A stretch of DNA of 64,000 nt from Xestospongia muta (GCA_963693285.1 OY848926.1:5316501-5380500), one strand, 5' to 3'; shown: positions 1 to 13,446, counted from the stretch's first letter. The notes: a model not told the origin generated them from the sequence alone. Numbers and translations: made by a program.

Positions 1-744
1 AATCAACAGTTTCATTCAGGAAACAGTAAGCACAAACGGCTTCTTCTCACACTCTCCGTCCTTTGTTATGGCTGTTTAACACATTGGTCTGTGTGTACCC
101 TAACCATTGGAACACAGCCAATACTATCCTCCCTTTTATTATACAGACAATGTTATCATGTACAGACTAGCTTAATTATTTAAGTAGACAAACCTAGACA
201 GGCGGTTCATACAAAAAGATAACATAGTAAGTCTTCAAATACCCAAACATACTATCAAAAGGATATGCATATTATGTTATATTTGTATATTATAAATATA
301 CTAAATACTATATTTGTATATTATAAGTATACTAGATACTATATTTGTATATTATAAGTATACTAGATATAGTAAGTATACCAGATATAGACAATACAAT
401 AGCTTTCATTATGGTATGTTACATTGTCTTGCTCTGATAAGGTAAGTACTTAATGGTGCATGTCAAAGGTTCTTTGTACAGGAAAAGTAGTCAGCTACTT
501 GTAGCCTTCTAATCAATAGAATTGGCTAATTATAAGTTGATAAAATATTTTAACAAATTTAGAAGGTTTGGTAAATATTCAGGAAGGTTTAGTAAATATT
601 ACAAGTAGTTGACCAAATCTAGCAGTTAGTTTTCTATTAGTGTTTTAGTTCAATAAAGTTCAGTAGAAACAGCTCAAATTAACTTATCTATTTTTTTTCA
701 ATGAGTTTTATTTCATAGTTCATCAACAGCATATAATAACTTAC
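1..744. other. AT-rich stretch inside or beyond LIM-RGS-PX gene
   Basis: No coding exon was recognised. This lies downstream of the last visible PX exon on the minus strand and is probably intron or 3' region of that gene. It includes a three-copy ~31-bp tandem repeat. Confidence 0.4.
279..370. repeat. ~31-bp tandem repeat, three copies
   Basis: A TATATTTGTATATTATAA-type unit with a period of about 31 bp is repeated three times with few changes, in probable intron or 3' region. Confidence 0.75.
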
Positions 745-3700
745 TTGTAAGTATTGCTGTAGTTCACCCATTCTTTGTTGAGCGACTGTCCTTTTCTGAC
801 TCCGACCAAGAAATATCTTTTTGGGAAGAGGAGGGAATATCTCGAGAGGAAAGGCTTTCCGGAGGGTTTGATTTAGCGAGTACCATTCACTATATCTGTA
901 AAAAGAGAGGAAGAAAGAAAGATGAGAGGAGTATTGAACATAAATAAACTAAAATAGTTCAGGTCTATACTTAGTACATTCAAAGTATTGGCGCCAGTTA
1001 TCATAACATTTACTGCTAAATTGTATATCACAACATTCATAATCAGATGTTAGTCATGCAACAACTACTCCTGTACTAGTACACACATCATTCATTACTC
1101 ATATACTATACATACCTACAACTAATGTACTATTAAATATGTACTATATAAACACATGTTACTCTATAGAGTTAAGTCTTAATGGTTTTTAATTCCAAAT
1201 TAAATCACATGTACACAACAATAAATTTATCAATTAAAGACTGGTACTATATTAGGATAAACTGTCGTAACAAACTAATGGAACAATAACAATATTACTT
1301 AATAATAAGAGATATAATCATTAATTAATGTACTCATATTGTACAGCCTACATAATCATTAAATAAATATTTAGAGCATTATTTGCAATACATTAAGTGT
1401 TTTAATGTGACATGGGAACTTGGGGGCTGAGTGTTATGTTAAAGTATTTCCTGGAATGTAAATGATACATTAAACTGTTCAGGTATTATGTAATCCTGGA
1501 CACCTGCCTGCCCAATATGATTTAATGTATACATAATTGTGTGCATTAAATTTGAAGTGATTTAAAAAAAACAATCGTTTGAGTTATGTGGAAGAATAAC
1601 TGGTTTAGTGTTTAACAATATAATGTTCATTGTTAAATGGTGTTGCAATGTGTTGGTATAATTTTCTTGCTATGAAAATAGTGCTCCCATTCTTACTAGT
1701 TTTCTCTTATTACAATTTATATTATAATAGCTATATATTGTTTTATCTATTATATTATATTGTTAGTGAATTACTGTTAACACAGATGGTAAGAATATAG
1801 TAGATTAATTATTAATAGTTATTTACTCAATAACTATCACACAGGTAAGCTAAGACACAAAGTAATTAAATTAAATATCTATAAGTATATTGAAAACAAG
1901 TTTCTTAATGCCTATATATGTCTATGGAAGGTCTCTGTGTGTGATTCCAATTAAACAGAAGTTCCTAGCAATACAACATGTGACTTTCAGTCAATAAGCC
2001 TCAGACCATAAATGGTAATCTCAAATTACAAAGAAGCTCAACATCTTCTAACACTCCCTCAAATCTCAGACCCAAAGTAAACACTTGTAACAAGTAAACA
2101 GCCATTAATCAAGTCAATTGATATTATTGGACTCAATAGGGTAGACACATGATACTTTAAATAACATAGTGAAAAGTGAGCAGTACATTTGATCATCATC
2201 TTAATACACTGTTTTGTTATATGTGACTAGTGATATCAGATACCGTTAGTGTAAATGATATGGATTTTATCAAAGGAGACAACACACACACACACAGCTG
2301 CTGTTCCTGGACAAGAGGAATCACCCAATTCCCAAGACATACTGTAAATCATTAGAGAAATAAACCTACACTTTTAAAATAACTATTATGATATTGCAAG
2401 TGTATGTGTGTGTGATAGTAAAAGAAAATACCCATATAAAGGTACTGTAATAGCTGTTCCATTAGTATAATTAATTTCAATGTCAGAAGGATTTTTTTTA
2501 GCTAATGGTACATTATGTAAAGTAAATTATGTCATACGTACATAGATTGGTCCCTCACAGTACACACTTATATTTATATGTCAGTAGTGTCACATATATA
2601 TATACAGTGTATTGTCTTACTAATGAATATTATTTAACTGCAAGCAATCACTAGATTATAATTCCTGTCTAATGATATATGTTGACCATTCTGTGTGTCC
2701 ATTTATCATTCTGTATGTCCATTATAGCATACCCTATGCAACCATTTTGTACACTTCCTCCACTATAGGTGGAGTCACATATTAAAAGTAATTAGTTGTA
2801 ATAAATACAGACATATTGCTCAATATTTAGAGACAGGTTAACTGACTACAGCAGCTGCAATTACACACTTCAATGATCAATATATATAACATTGGTATAC
2901 AGTGACTACTAGATATGCTGAGTGACAGTGGAGGAGGACAATAAACAATTACATTATGTGTGAGGGTGTCTATTCATAAAAGGGGGAGCATATACCAAAC
3001 AACACTTCCTAGTCTTGTCTCCTGACATCCATTCACTAAGTGGAAGAAAGGGCTTTCGTCCAATTCCTTGGTATTGTGACATCTTGATGTGTTGCTAATG
3101 GACAGTGTGACAGATCAAAGCGATTTGCTCCAGATAATGCAAGTATATTTACTTGTGATAGTTTCAAGGACTACCTTCAAAATAACGATACTTTTACTCT
3201 TAATGTCGTATCTTTATTTGCTATGCTTTATTGATAATAATTCTTGCAGCTAATGATGTCATATATTTCGAGCATTCTGATTGGTAAGCTGACAAATGCC
3301 AAATAATTAGACTAAAAATGTCACCAGGTGTCCTTTCTCACTATAAATGACAGGCATCTGGTGACAATAGTTCCGTTATCAAAAATCACAGATTTGCAGA
3401 CTCAGAAGAAACAACAATGAACTACACCATTTAAGATATACAACTTTCTACCTAACATATGATTTTATATCTTTAATACTCTTTATAGATTAATTGAGTA
3501 TAACCAGATTATATCATAATGATAGGGGTATCTATAATATAGGGTTAGAGCTGTACCTATAATAATCATCTCTAACATCAGTAACATCTTGTTAATTTTT
3601 ACAGTGACATGAATACCAATGCAATATGATAATATCATTGAAGGTGGGGAATTTTAGTGATTAGATTCTTTGTTGTTCAAAGCAATCCTTATTTGCTATT

Positions 3701-5292
3701 TTTATTAAGGATAATTTACCACATCCCTAACTTTAAAAACTAGAATAATGTGATAACAGACTATAAAGAGGAAGAAGGCGGAAGAAGACATCCTAGTTTT
3801 GACTCAAACCAAAAGTCTGTGGTCATTGGCAAAAGACTAATCATATTATGATATTATTACATAATTCAATTATTCATTACCACAAGACCCATACTATCTA
3901 CTTACAACTATTGACAGACAATTATCTGAATTAAGTGGGTGGAGTAGCCATATTCTAAAGAACAAGTTCTTGTTAAAGGACAATACCACATTACATAAGA
4001 CTTAAATAACCAATTATTACTATAACAGGCAATACTCAATTATATTCAGATTAATATCCTTGTATTCACCATGTGCAGGTTAAGTCCATTGTCCTTTAAC
4101 TATTTAGTTGATATACCACTAATACACTCTGTTAAATTCTACGGGTTTACATATTCCTAGTCTGGTTCCAATACTCTAGCAGATTCTCAAAGTATTGGAA
4201 CCATACAAAGGCTATTAATTCAATAACTGACCTTCTGTAGATGAAGTATTTCTGATTATCTACTTGTACATCAACTTCATATACCTTTAAAAAAGAATCA
4301 TAAAAATCCAAAACATAAAAAATTAGCAAAAACTTTAAATATTAATTAGAGAAATGAAATTATTCTCGAATAAGAACTAGACTTCATATTCAAGTAATTA
4401 TTTAATTAATTATTATGCCTCTAGTTACTAGAGGCATAATATTTAAATAATTACTTTGTTATTTACCAAATAATACAAAAACTAAACACGAAATACCAAG
4501 TCAACAGTTAATACTCACATAGTACTTTGTGTCGAGGTGTCTTCTCTCAAAATTTGTAATGGTGGCCTGAATGGGATGATCATTGAAGTCCTCTAAAGAT
4601 GTGTACCTAGACAATAAAAATGTATTTTTTAGTGATAACATTGTAGTGTTAAATTTTTGATGACATCATATGAATTCATTGACCTTCTTCTTATGGAAAT
4701 CAATTTAAAACTTACGATCTTTTTGAAGTCATTTTCGTTAAGTCTTTCTCTACCAATATTTTCAGATAATTGCGACCATCTTCACTCTGTAAGAAGCCAT
4801 TTAAGAACTCTCTCTCCATTTCATCATAAATGTATTGTTGAGCTTCATTGAACAAATCTGAAAGTAGAGCAATTATGCTTTAAAAACAGTTGCAGTAAAT
4901 ATTTATCAGTATACAGTGGAACATCTAAAAACAAGATGTATCACTTCTGTGAGGACTCTCATTTTGGTACTTTAAAAAATATCAAGAGGTTGTCCTTCTA
5001 ATTATGGACAATTGACCTCTGTCTAGAAGTTCTGGTGTACACGAAAACAATGTCATGATTCATGTACTATTCTTACCTGGAGTGACGGATGACTCTATTC
5101 TATCAAATATCATTTTTTGTAGCTCTCTTGGCATTGGTACTGGAAGTTCAGCATAATATCCAATGTATTTTGTCACTGTTGATAAAAGAAATAGAGTAAC
5201 CTTTATAATACACAATTCTTAGTATTGTATAATACAACTATGAACACAAGAGGTCATATAAACCTCCTCATATGTTATGAGGAAATCAGGAG

Positions 5293-5332
<40 letters not shown>

Positions 5333-8300
5333 GTACTTACCAATATGATGAGCAAATAACTTCAGGTCTTCATCTCCTCCATCAAATTGTTTGAAATGTT
5401 CCACGTCCAACCAAAACACAATATATTCAACAATATCATTACTAACACAATGGTTAACAAACTAAATGAAAAAAAAAACAGACAGCATTAGTTAAATGAT
5501 CATTGTACAATGACAATTGTATAATAACGCATTAACTAATTAACGATAAAAGAATAAAAATGATGAAACATTATTGTACTTTACACCTAGAATTAATTTA
5601 ATGTAATAATTATAGCATTTTAAAACAACTATAGTAATAAATGCTTTATATTCATATAAATTATAATTGAGTGAGTGGCTAAGAAAAATGATACAAATTA
5701 TAAAGTAACAGATAATCATAAGTACAAAATATGGAAATATAATTATTTCAAATTGTAACTGGTAATCATACAAATTTTAATCGACAGTTCAGTTTTATTT
5801 TAAACTGACCAGTACACTTCCATGTTCATCATATAAAATAGCTCTAAGAGAAGAAATACTTAGACCATGAGCAGTGTTAGAATCATCTTTACGAAGATTA
5901 GGCTCTGAGAAGGAAGGTCTGAGCAATGAGTGTTGGCTGAGAGGAGAAGATATGTTAGTATATATGATACATATCATTAGAGACAATTACATAACTAATG
6001 ATGTGATGTGGTGTTAATTGAACATGTAGTATTAATTCCCTTGAGCAATGTAACATATGCACCTGATAGCTTAATGGATGCTCAAAAAGATGGACAAATG
6101 GATGAATATATAAATAGACAGATGGATGGATGGATAGACAAATGGACGGATAGATGGGTGAATGGATGGATGGGAAGATAAATGTATAGATGGAAGATAA
6201 ACAGATTTAACGTACTTATTACTAGAGTAGAGAGTAATTGATCGAGATAGACTCTCTAATTTAGGGTTTAATGAAGGAGCAATAACACTAATACTACTGC
6301 CATTGGTAGTAGTAGCTGGTAACTTTGCAGCACTATGACGACATGAGTTGGCATGACAAGTCTATAGAAGAGAATAAATTTTGTACATCCATGCACATTT
6401 TTTATCTGTCCATCCATTGTCTGTTAATTTGTCTGTCTGTCTGTCTATCCAACCATCATCCATCCATTCACCTATCCATTTATCTATCTATCCATTCATC
6501 CATCATTCAAACCTCATTTGTCTGTTCATCAGTACTTGCTGTCTCACTGACACCACTATCTGTTGAAGGAGAAGGGGAGAGGAGGACAGAGGACATTTTG
6601 GCACCGACACTAGGGGGTTTGGCATGAGAGCAAGCAACTTTAGTTGGACTCCACATATCATTGAAAACTGGATTAATACAATTTGAGCAACAAGGTTCTC
6701 CGCTATTAGCGTAGACTTTAGTGACAAGACTGAACTTCTACAGAAACAAAGTGATAGAAATAGTATTAATAAAGAACGACCCCATTAATATGATATAATC
6801 AACAGATCCATAAGATACAATGAGTAAAGTCTTATGATAAGGATAGATCACAAACAGTGAACTGACATTTGAATACAATTAACAGTGTACAATAAAGCTT
6901 TGCATTTATCTGTTAATCTACATAGTACAACCACACCTGGTTAACCAGAAACCTTTCACAGTAAGCTTACTGTTAGTTCACAGTAAGTAACATATGAGGA
7001 TATATATACATATATATATATGTTAAGTAAACTATTATGAAGATAGTAAAGCCAGCTATGCTAACAGGTGTGATGTCACCTCATATCACCCACTATAAAC
7101 TAAATGTGTTAATAAGCATTAAGCTACAATGACTATATATAGCTAAAACTGATATCAATTATGTCTTTATAAGGCTACAATTGTCAACAGTGAAAATGTA
7201 TATTATCTACCTACTCTCCTTTTTAAAAATATGTATATTTACAGATTAAAAGTCTCTATTTAATTGATCCACCTACTACCATCATCTACCCACAGCTAAG
7301 TGGTTACCAAGGTAATAAAATAATACAATAAGTAATATAAAAAGAGGACGTCCCCAACAGAGGACAACTAATTAATTGACATTATTCAAAAATCCATACT
7401 AGGTACCTCAAAGGACAGTAAGCCTACAAGTGACATTGTTAATGAATTACTTAAATATTGACGTAATTGAAAGGTTAACTTTGTTAGCAAACCTCGTCAC
7501 ATATGTCCTTCCATCACATGATAATACAAGCAGGTGACTAATACAAGATCCACTGAGAATTACTTACACACATGCAACAGTGAAATAGGAGAACGTCTTA
7601 CATTCTAGCTCAATTTATTATTAATATGTTATGAGAAAGACATTACAGGTCACTCATCCTTAGCAATGTCAATAACAACATTGAAGGTATTATAAGGTAT
7701 ATATTATGTCATATGTTTAGCCTATATTATGACTGCACAAGAATGATTTCCCCTGATGACATATTGTATCTATTGTAACGCTAAAGTGATTAACAATCAA
7801 TTTCAAATGTGATAGGGTATGTTCCTTAATGGTTCATGTCATTGTAATTATTACCAGAACAATAACAATCTACATAATTAAGACAATATCTACATACTTA
7901 AGTTAATGGCAATAAATGTGTTGTTGGTACAATAATGATGTTATTGCAAGCAAAAAAAGAAGTTTGTAAAGAGACAGTCATTAGTGACAAAACTATTTTA
8001 ACTTTGTAACAACAAAAATAAGTAGAATTACAAACAATAAATTCCATCACTAATAGTAACTGGTTGACTGGCTGTGTTTATAAATCAATCACAGATGAAT
8101 TAATTGCTAAAATATTATACACAAAAAGTGAAAGACTTTCAGAGAAGAAATAAAAACAGTTTTTTTTATAAAAATAAGCTTGCTCTTAAAATACAAGTAT
8201 TATATAACTAGGAGATTTACTATCACAGATGGCTTTATGTTCTGTTTGTCTAATAATCTGTTTCCAAAACAAGCCAAACAGACACTCTTCGTTATGGTGC

Positions 8301-10716
8301 TTCTATTAGTAAAGAAACCACAACTTGGCCACATACAGTTGTGTAGAGGAGTTGGTTTCTGTTTAGTCAGCATCTGTACTTTAGTGAAGTTTTGATAAAA
8401 ATAGAAATAGCTTAGAGTTTAAGGACAAAAAAATGAGTCTAAACCTGAGGGAATGGAATGGGTTTCAGTCTAAATATAATACAAAGTGATATCAACATGC
8501 TGAAGATCTATAGCGTTGTTATCTCTCCACTAACACATAACATAGAAGAAGGATCCCTTAGTTTTATTTGTGCATTATTTTCTAGACAGCATACAACTTG
8601 TGACAGGACAGTATACCATATAAAAGACTTGTTTAAGGTTCAATAATTGTTTCCTGTTGTAAGTGAGATCAATTACATATATATATATATATATATATAT
8701 ATCACATAATTATCTCATAAGTATCATCGTCTCTACGTATCTTTGTCTGCCTTTATGTCTGCTGTAAATCCATCAATCTGGCCACCTATCCCATTTCTAA
8801 TATAGTAATTTGATGGTGTTATACACAAAGCACAATGTACTTGGACAAAGGGTATCCAACTATTGTTCTCATTTAAAGACTAACTCACTATAAATCACAA
8901 CAAACAGTGGGCAACTAATTTCGTTATTATATGTGTAAATGAAATCACTGTGTAACAACAAACATTAGCAAACATTACAAGATTTAGTAAAGAACAAAAA
9001 TAAGACAATGGAGAACAATAGAAACATCTTACCAAGTAATATATACTTAATGAAGTTGCTATTGGTACTAATCATTATTTAAATTACGTTATTGTAAGGA
9101 CATCTCACAAATTCAGTTACATTACAACTCATACTACAACTATAGCTCTTTGCTGTCTTAATTAAACACACAAGGAGGCTCCCTAACTAAATTATATTTA
9201 TAAGAATGTGCAGAATACTACATTAGATTACTACAAAAAACAAACTGTCCATGATTCTCACTTCTTCATTGCTTCACTCTTAGTCTGTCGCTGGACAATT
9301 ACCCAAGTATTATAAACAAAAATGAATATATACATACTTTGAGTTACTCCCTTATACAAAACTACAAATATGCGTAAAATACATACCATTGACTTCAAAG
9401 GTTTGGCATACCACCTGTGCTCAATGCGTATATTGTTAGCATTGACATTAGAGCATGCTACATGACTTTATTTTTATAACTTTAATACTAAATAGACTAA
9501 AGTAAGTATATTGTTTTTATTTTAATTTCTGCATTAATGAACATAACTAACACTCAACAATAACCATTGCTGTCACTGTCTGTGGAGTTCAACATAAACA
9601 AACCACTTATAGAAGTAATAAAGGTCAAGGTTATTCTTTTAATAAATTTGTCAGCAAGCATAACAGAACTATAAAATGATATGGCATTTCATATAACCTA
9701 TTACTAATATATGTGAAGTGTGAATGAGGTAAGTTGTCAACAAGGATGACTTCAATTACCCTTTATAACGAAGATGCTATTATGTCATATCACTTGACTG
9801 CCATTTACATAATTGCACTAATCTTTCTCCATAACAATTAGATATAATTTAGACACTACATTTCATGCGAATAACTAGTAACTAAACAACTTACTCTACC
9901 ACATTGGAAACAAGCCAGACATTCTTCGTGAAAATCCATCTTCAAAACAGAGACATGGTTCTGAAGTATTTTCTTTCCACAGGTATGACAATTTGGCGAA
10001 CAGGCAAGACAGAGAGGTAGTCCATCAATGCCGACCAGAAATTCTTCCATTTTACCCATTGGTTCATGGCAGTGACCACACTCAAAGCAATTCAGATGAA
10101 ACTTGTCGTTTCCAAATATCACAAATACTTCCTTTGAGTGAAATCCTTCGTGACATTTGGTACAAAAATGGGTGGAATTAAAGGTGTCTGCAAAAGGTGT
10201 CACATTACGGTCATCACTGGTAGTGGATATTGTACTGGCAGGACTACCACCAAATAAAAGAGTTTCTTCTTGTGTCTCTGTTGCGGAATAATCAGTATGG
10301 TTGTCCTCGTCAAAGCTGGTGTCCTTTGCATTTGAGAATGTCTCTGGGGCAACCTTGTTTCCAATTGAAATTAATGGTTTACTAGTTAATCCAGTAATAT
10401 CAGGTGGTATGCTGTTAGATTTAGCTTTTAAAACTGGATGAGGCCTTTGGACAATGCACTTTAGCGTGTGCATTCGTCTAACTCTGGTAAAGCTTGGAGA
10501 CTCATCAGAAGTATCAACAAAAGGTCTGGAGGGAAATCCAGGCTTTTTAGAAGGCGTACAAATCCTGGATAAGGTCACTGCTCGCTTTTTAGCGTCTAAA
10601 TTTTGTAATTTGGTCGCCATATATGTAGAGGAATCTTCCAGTTCTTCTTCGGAATCCGACGTAAGCGAAGACTTCAGTTCACTATCTGTAGGCGTTTGTA
10701 TAGCGACAAGAGACAT
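745..10716 (-). CDS. LIM-LIM-RGS-PX protein, 3' end outside window
   Basis: Ten exons join with matching phases: 10716-9895, 6737-6513, 6361-6216, 5936-5810, 5461-5341, 5175-5077, 4857-4716, 4606-4519, 4284-4232 and 895-745. They give at least 658 residues. The first ~180 residues are Ser/Thr-rich and probably disordered. Two zinc-binding LIM domains follow: LIM1 at ~185-239 (CTKC...HLNC.FEC.GHC...CLAC) and LIM2 at ~243-294, whose last CxxC lies in exon 2. An RGS domain follows at ~425-558 (FWLDVEHF; FNEAQQYIYDEME), then a PX domain from ~570 (RRYSEW; FPPLPKK). RGS domains usually accelerate GTP hydrolysis by G-alpha; PX domains bind phosphoinositides; LIM domains bind proteins. The exon at 745-895 ends in a good donor (GTAAGT), so the PX C-terminus lies further left and was not found. 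Two donors are GTCAGT and one is GTTTGA, but phases agree throughout. The start is the only Met before the long first exon. RGS-PX resembles sorting nexins SNX13/14/25, but no PXA domain is seen and LIM domains replace it. Confidence 0.85.
4395..4453. repeat. Near-perfect hairpin in a PX-region intron
   Basis: Arms of about 27 bases flank a 3-base TTA loop. The core arm is ATTATGCCTCTAG with its exact reverse complement, and both sides extend into TTAAATAATTAC-like sequence. It lies between the exons at 4284 and 4519. It may be a small foldback element or only a cruciform-prone sequence. Confidence 0.7.
5294..5327. repeat. (CT)n microsatellite next to an RGS-exon donor
   Basis: A pure CT dinucleotide run lies within the intron just after the donor of the exon 5461-5341. 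Confidence 0.9.
6100..6200. repeat. GATG/GATA tetranucleotide repeats
   Basis: Imperfect GGAT, GATG and GATA tetranucleotides fill part of an intron. A related complementary tract (CTGT/CATC) follows at about 6420-6510 in the next intron. Confidence 0.75.
6738..9894 (-). other. Large first intron of the LIM-RGS-PX gene
   Basis: This 3.2-kb intron splits the second LIM domain between residues 274 and 275. It is AT-rich, contains a (TA)n run at 8677-8702, and shows no coding signal I can support. Short open frames such as 8180-8395 lack conserved features. Confidence 0.7.
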
Positions 10717-10918
10717 ACTTCAACGATCAGCTCCGTCCAAAGAATGCAAGTTAGGTAAATACAACAAATTAATGCAACCAAAGTTGTGATAAGAATGTCC
10801 TCGTGGTCTGTAATGACCTTAAGAATAGCGATGAATATTTAAACAGCTCACACACTTCCTCTGTCCCTGTGTACACACCCCTCGTCATGATGATGGGGCA
10901 ATATTAGCAAGAGACACA
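10717..10918. promoter_or_regulatory. Shared divergent promoter region
   Basis: Only 202 bp separate the start codon of the LIM-RGS-PX gene (minus) from that of the exonuclease gene (plus). No clear TATA box was identified for either gene. A bidirectional promoter is inferred from spacing alone. Confidence 0.6.
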
Positions 10919-11542
10919 ATGGCATCTGTGTCTACAGTCAAAGAGAAAAGATTGGACTATTATCTTGTGTTAGATTTTGAAGCTACCTGTGATGATCAGC
11001 AACCTCCCAAACCGCAAGAAATAATCGAATTCCCAGTTTTGAAAGTCAATGCACAAACACTGGAGACAGAAAGTGTGTTTCACACTTATGTTCGTCCAAC
11101 TGCCCACCCAATTCTAACTCCATTTTGTACTCAACTGACAGGTATTACACAAGACCAAGTTGATGGGAAACCGACACTGTCAGAAGTACTTAAACAGTTT
11201 AATTTATGGATGGAATCGAACGGTCTCCTTGATCCATCAATTTCTTTCAGTTTTGTAACATGTGGAGACTGGGACTTGAAAACCATGCTGCCTGGCCAAT
11301 GCAAGCACTTCAATCTACCAATTCAAGACTATTTTAGAAAATGGATCAATATTAAAATTGTTTTCTTCAATGTTACAGGTGTCAAAGCTAAAGGGATGCC
11401 ATTCATGTTAGATCACTTCAAACTTCAGCTTGATGGTCGTCATCATAGTGGTATTGATGATAGCAAGAATATTGCAAAAATATTAGCTAAGTTGGCAGAA
11501 ATTGAACCAAATATTCAACCAACAAGTTATTGCAAAGTTTAA
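10919..11542 (+). CDS. ERI1/ERI3-type 3'-5' exonuclease
   Basis: An intronless 207-residue protein with one DEDDh exonuclease domain filling nearly its whole length. Exo I is DFEATC (D19, E21), Exo II is GDWDLKTML (D119), and Exo III is HHSGIDDSKNIA (H176, D181), so all predicted metal-binding and catalytic residues are present. The family trims 3' ends of RNA; ERI1 acts on histone mRNA, 5.8S rRNA and small RNAs. There is no SAP domain before the nuclease, so it is closer in layout to ERI3 or the stand-alone nucleases than to full ERI1. The start codon follows GACACA and precedes only a short tail before the first beta strand. A poly(A) signal lies at 11673-11678. Substrate cannot be told from sequence. 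Confidence 0.93.
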   Translation: MASVSTVKEKRLDYYLVLDFEATCDDQQPPKPQEIIEFPVLKVNAQTLETESVFHTYVRPTAHPILTPFCTQLTGITQDQVDGKPTLSEVLKQFNLWMESNGLLDPSISFSFVTCGDWDLKTMLPGQCKHFNLPIQDYFRKWINIKIVFFNVTGVKAKGMPFMLDHFKLQLDGRHHSGIDDSKNIAKILAKLAEIEPNIQPTSYCKV

Positions 11543-11672
11543 TGAAAACTTAAGCAAATTTTAATGAAAAATGATATTATATTCTATTTTTAATCTACAA
11601 TTGTTATGTGTAATTTATGCTACTAGCCCATAATTTTAATGGGAATTTATATAATTATGTTTATAACAAGGA

Positions 11673-11678
11673 AATAAA
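11673..11678 (+). terminator. Poly(A) signal of exonuclease gene
   Basis: AATAAA lies 131 bases after the stop codon of the exonuclease gene, on the same strand. Confidence 0.6.
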
Positions 11679-11974
11679 GTAAGTTTGTAGAAAATATTAA
11701 ACTGTCAGCACACAAATAAATAATTCATCATGTGACATGGTCCATAGCATATCTGCTAGGTTGACTCCATTAAGTCATTTTTCATTCAAAATAATAATAG
11801 AAAATATTAATATTGGTTGTTATATTGTCAAAGATTATAACATAACATACTTTTAAGTATTAAAATTCCAATAATTATCACTACAGCCACTAAAGTCTTT
11901 AATATATACAGACTACCATAACCATTGTGATTGTTAGGATGTATATATAGTGGCAAGTACAACAAAAAAGATTC

Positions 11975-11992
11975 TTATATATATATATATAT

Positions 11993-12046
<54 letters not shown>

Positions 12047-12086
12047 GGATGGATGGATGGATGGATGGATGGATAGATAGATAGAC
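11975..12086. repeat. Compound TA/GATA/GATG microsatellite
   Basis: A (TA)n run passes into about thirteen GATA units and then GGAT units before ending in GATA again. It sits in the gap 11543-12701, where no gene was recognised. Confidence 0.95.
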
Positions 12087-12701
12087 TGTTGTTGGATCAA
12101 CAGATCTTTGCCTAATATATTGCTATTAACACTTAACATATCAAAACATGTAACAGTCACTGATAGAGTTTGTTATGTTCCTTTCTAATTGAAACATACC
12201 ACCTCTGTAAATAAACATTATATTCTCATTTTGAAAGGTAACTGAGAACAAACAAGAGAAGTGTTCAATAAGTGTTATTGTTATAGGTTTGTATACAAGC
12301 TCTGAATCAATGTTCAGTTAATAAACAAATATTCAAGTTGTTTCATTCCATACTTATACTATTAGTATATATATGTATATACAAATATACCAGCTCAAAA
12401 ACTAATGTAATTTAATGGAAAAGTAATTTAATTGTCTTGTTACTAGTTAATAACAATGAAGAAACTTAGTATAGACTGTCAAAAGAAAACAACAACTTCA
12501 ATACAAAATATAATAATCAATTTGTTTATTCACATAATATAGTATATTTTACATTTTAACAATAAAAATAGAAACAAACTTTTGGTTTCAGTGTTGTTAT
12601 ATAAAACGAGAGCTGTAAGACTGACCTAAATTGCAATAATCATCCACAAGAACGCCATTGCCAGTATCACTAGCTGTCAAAATTCCCACAAATTTTTCAA
12701 C

Positions 12702-13082
12702 ATGAGTTTCTTAATGGCTAAGGAAGGTGAACCAATATTCATGTGGTGGATTGGTCAAGCTGATACACCAAGACTCAAAGCTCGATATTGGCTTCAAGTC
12801 TCACTATTAAACACCATTGTTTTTGCTGTTAGTATTTTTTGCTTACCGGGAATATTCTTTACAATACCAGCTCTTATACTTGCTATTCAAGTAAGTGATT
12901 AATTGTTGAACAGATAGATGTCATACCCTTTTTAATTCATGCAGGCTGTGAAAAAGTTTGATAGTGGTGATGAAGAAGGTTGTAACCGATTTACAATGAT
13001 ATCCAGGATTCTTTGTGTTATTGGAATACCAATGGCTGTGATTCCGATAATATTAATTTGTGTAATTATTACTATTGCTTGA
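12702..13082 (+). CDS. CD225/dispanin-like membrane protein A
   Basis: Two exons, 12702-12890 and 12945-13082, encode 108 residues and join in phase 0 (CAA|GTAAGT ... GCAG|GCTGTG). The first hydrophobic segment ends PGIFFTIPALILAIQ, matching the TIPAIxxAI motif seen across this array. Exon 2 begins AVKKFDSGDEEG, keeping the GD dipeptide, and ends with a second membrane segment. The N-terminus is short and lacks the Pro-rich exons of the minus-strand members. The start was chosen as the first in-frame Met; the neighbour at 13447 begins in the same way (MxFLMA). Probably a small two-segment membrane protein of the IFITM-like superfamily; function unknown. Confidence 0.82.
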
Positions 13083-13231
13083 TAATATGATGTCTCGTAT
13101 TATCAGAAACTATACCTATATAATTATTGTGCCTAGTAGTTTGTTAACTATTGTGTTAGTAACAATATTGTTGAATAGAAATTGAAAAAATTAAATTTAA
13201 TTATTTCATGTTGTCTTCACATGAAAAAATC

Positions 13232-13372
13232 TTTATGTTTATTGTTGAGTAGTTAGTAGGAATTGTTATGACATAATTAAGTTTCATGTCATCAAACAAG
13301 ATAAACTTTGTTTATTGTCAAGTAGTTAGTAGGAGTTGTTATGACTTAGTTAAGTTTCATGTAATCAAACAG
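13232..13372. repeat. ~79-bp tandem duplication upstream of gene B
   Basis: The segment containing AGTAGTTAGTAGGA and GTTATGAC, followed by TTAAGTTTCATGT, occurs twice in a row, just upstream of the gene at 13447. It may duplicate promoter sequence. Confidence 0.75.
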
Positions 13373-13446
13373 TATATAAATGATTAGTAGTAGCTGAAAT
13401 TAAAGTCTGAGTTTCATTGCATACTATACTTACAAAAATAATAAAA

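Noticed and set aside
1..60. Possible last PX exon at the window edge
   Set aside because: The minus-strand frame reads a short peptide without PX-like residues or a phase-compatible acceptor.
4657..4851. Plus-strand open frame over the RGS exon
   Set aside because: Antisense of the RGS exon 4716-4857, whose sequence clearly matches the RGS fold.
6325..6627. 100-residue plus-strand open frame
   Set aside because: Antisense to exon 2 of the LIM gene and a tetranucleotide repeat; its Ser/His/Leu-rich sequence comes from the repeat.
8180..8646. Two open frames of 62-71 residues in the large first intron
   Set aside because: No domain, no splice partners in phase and no paralogue in the window.
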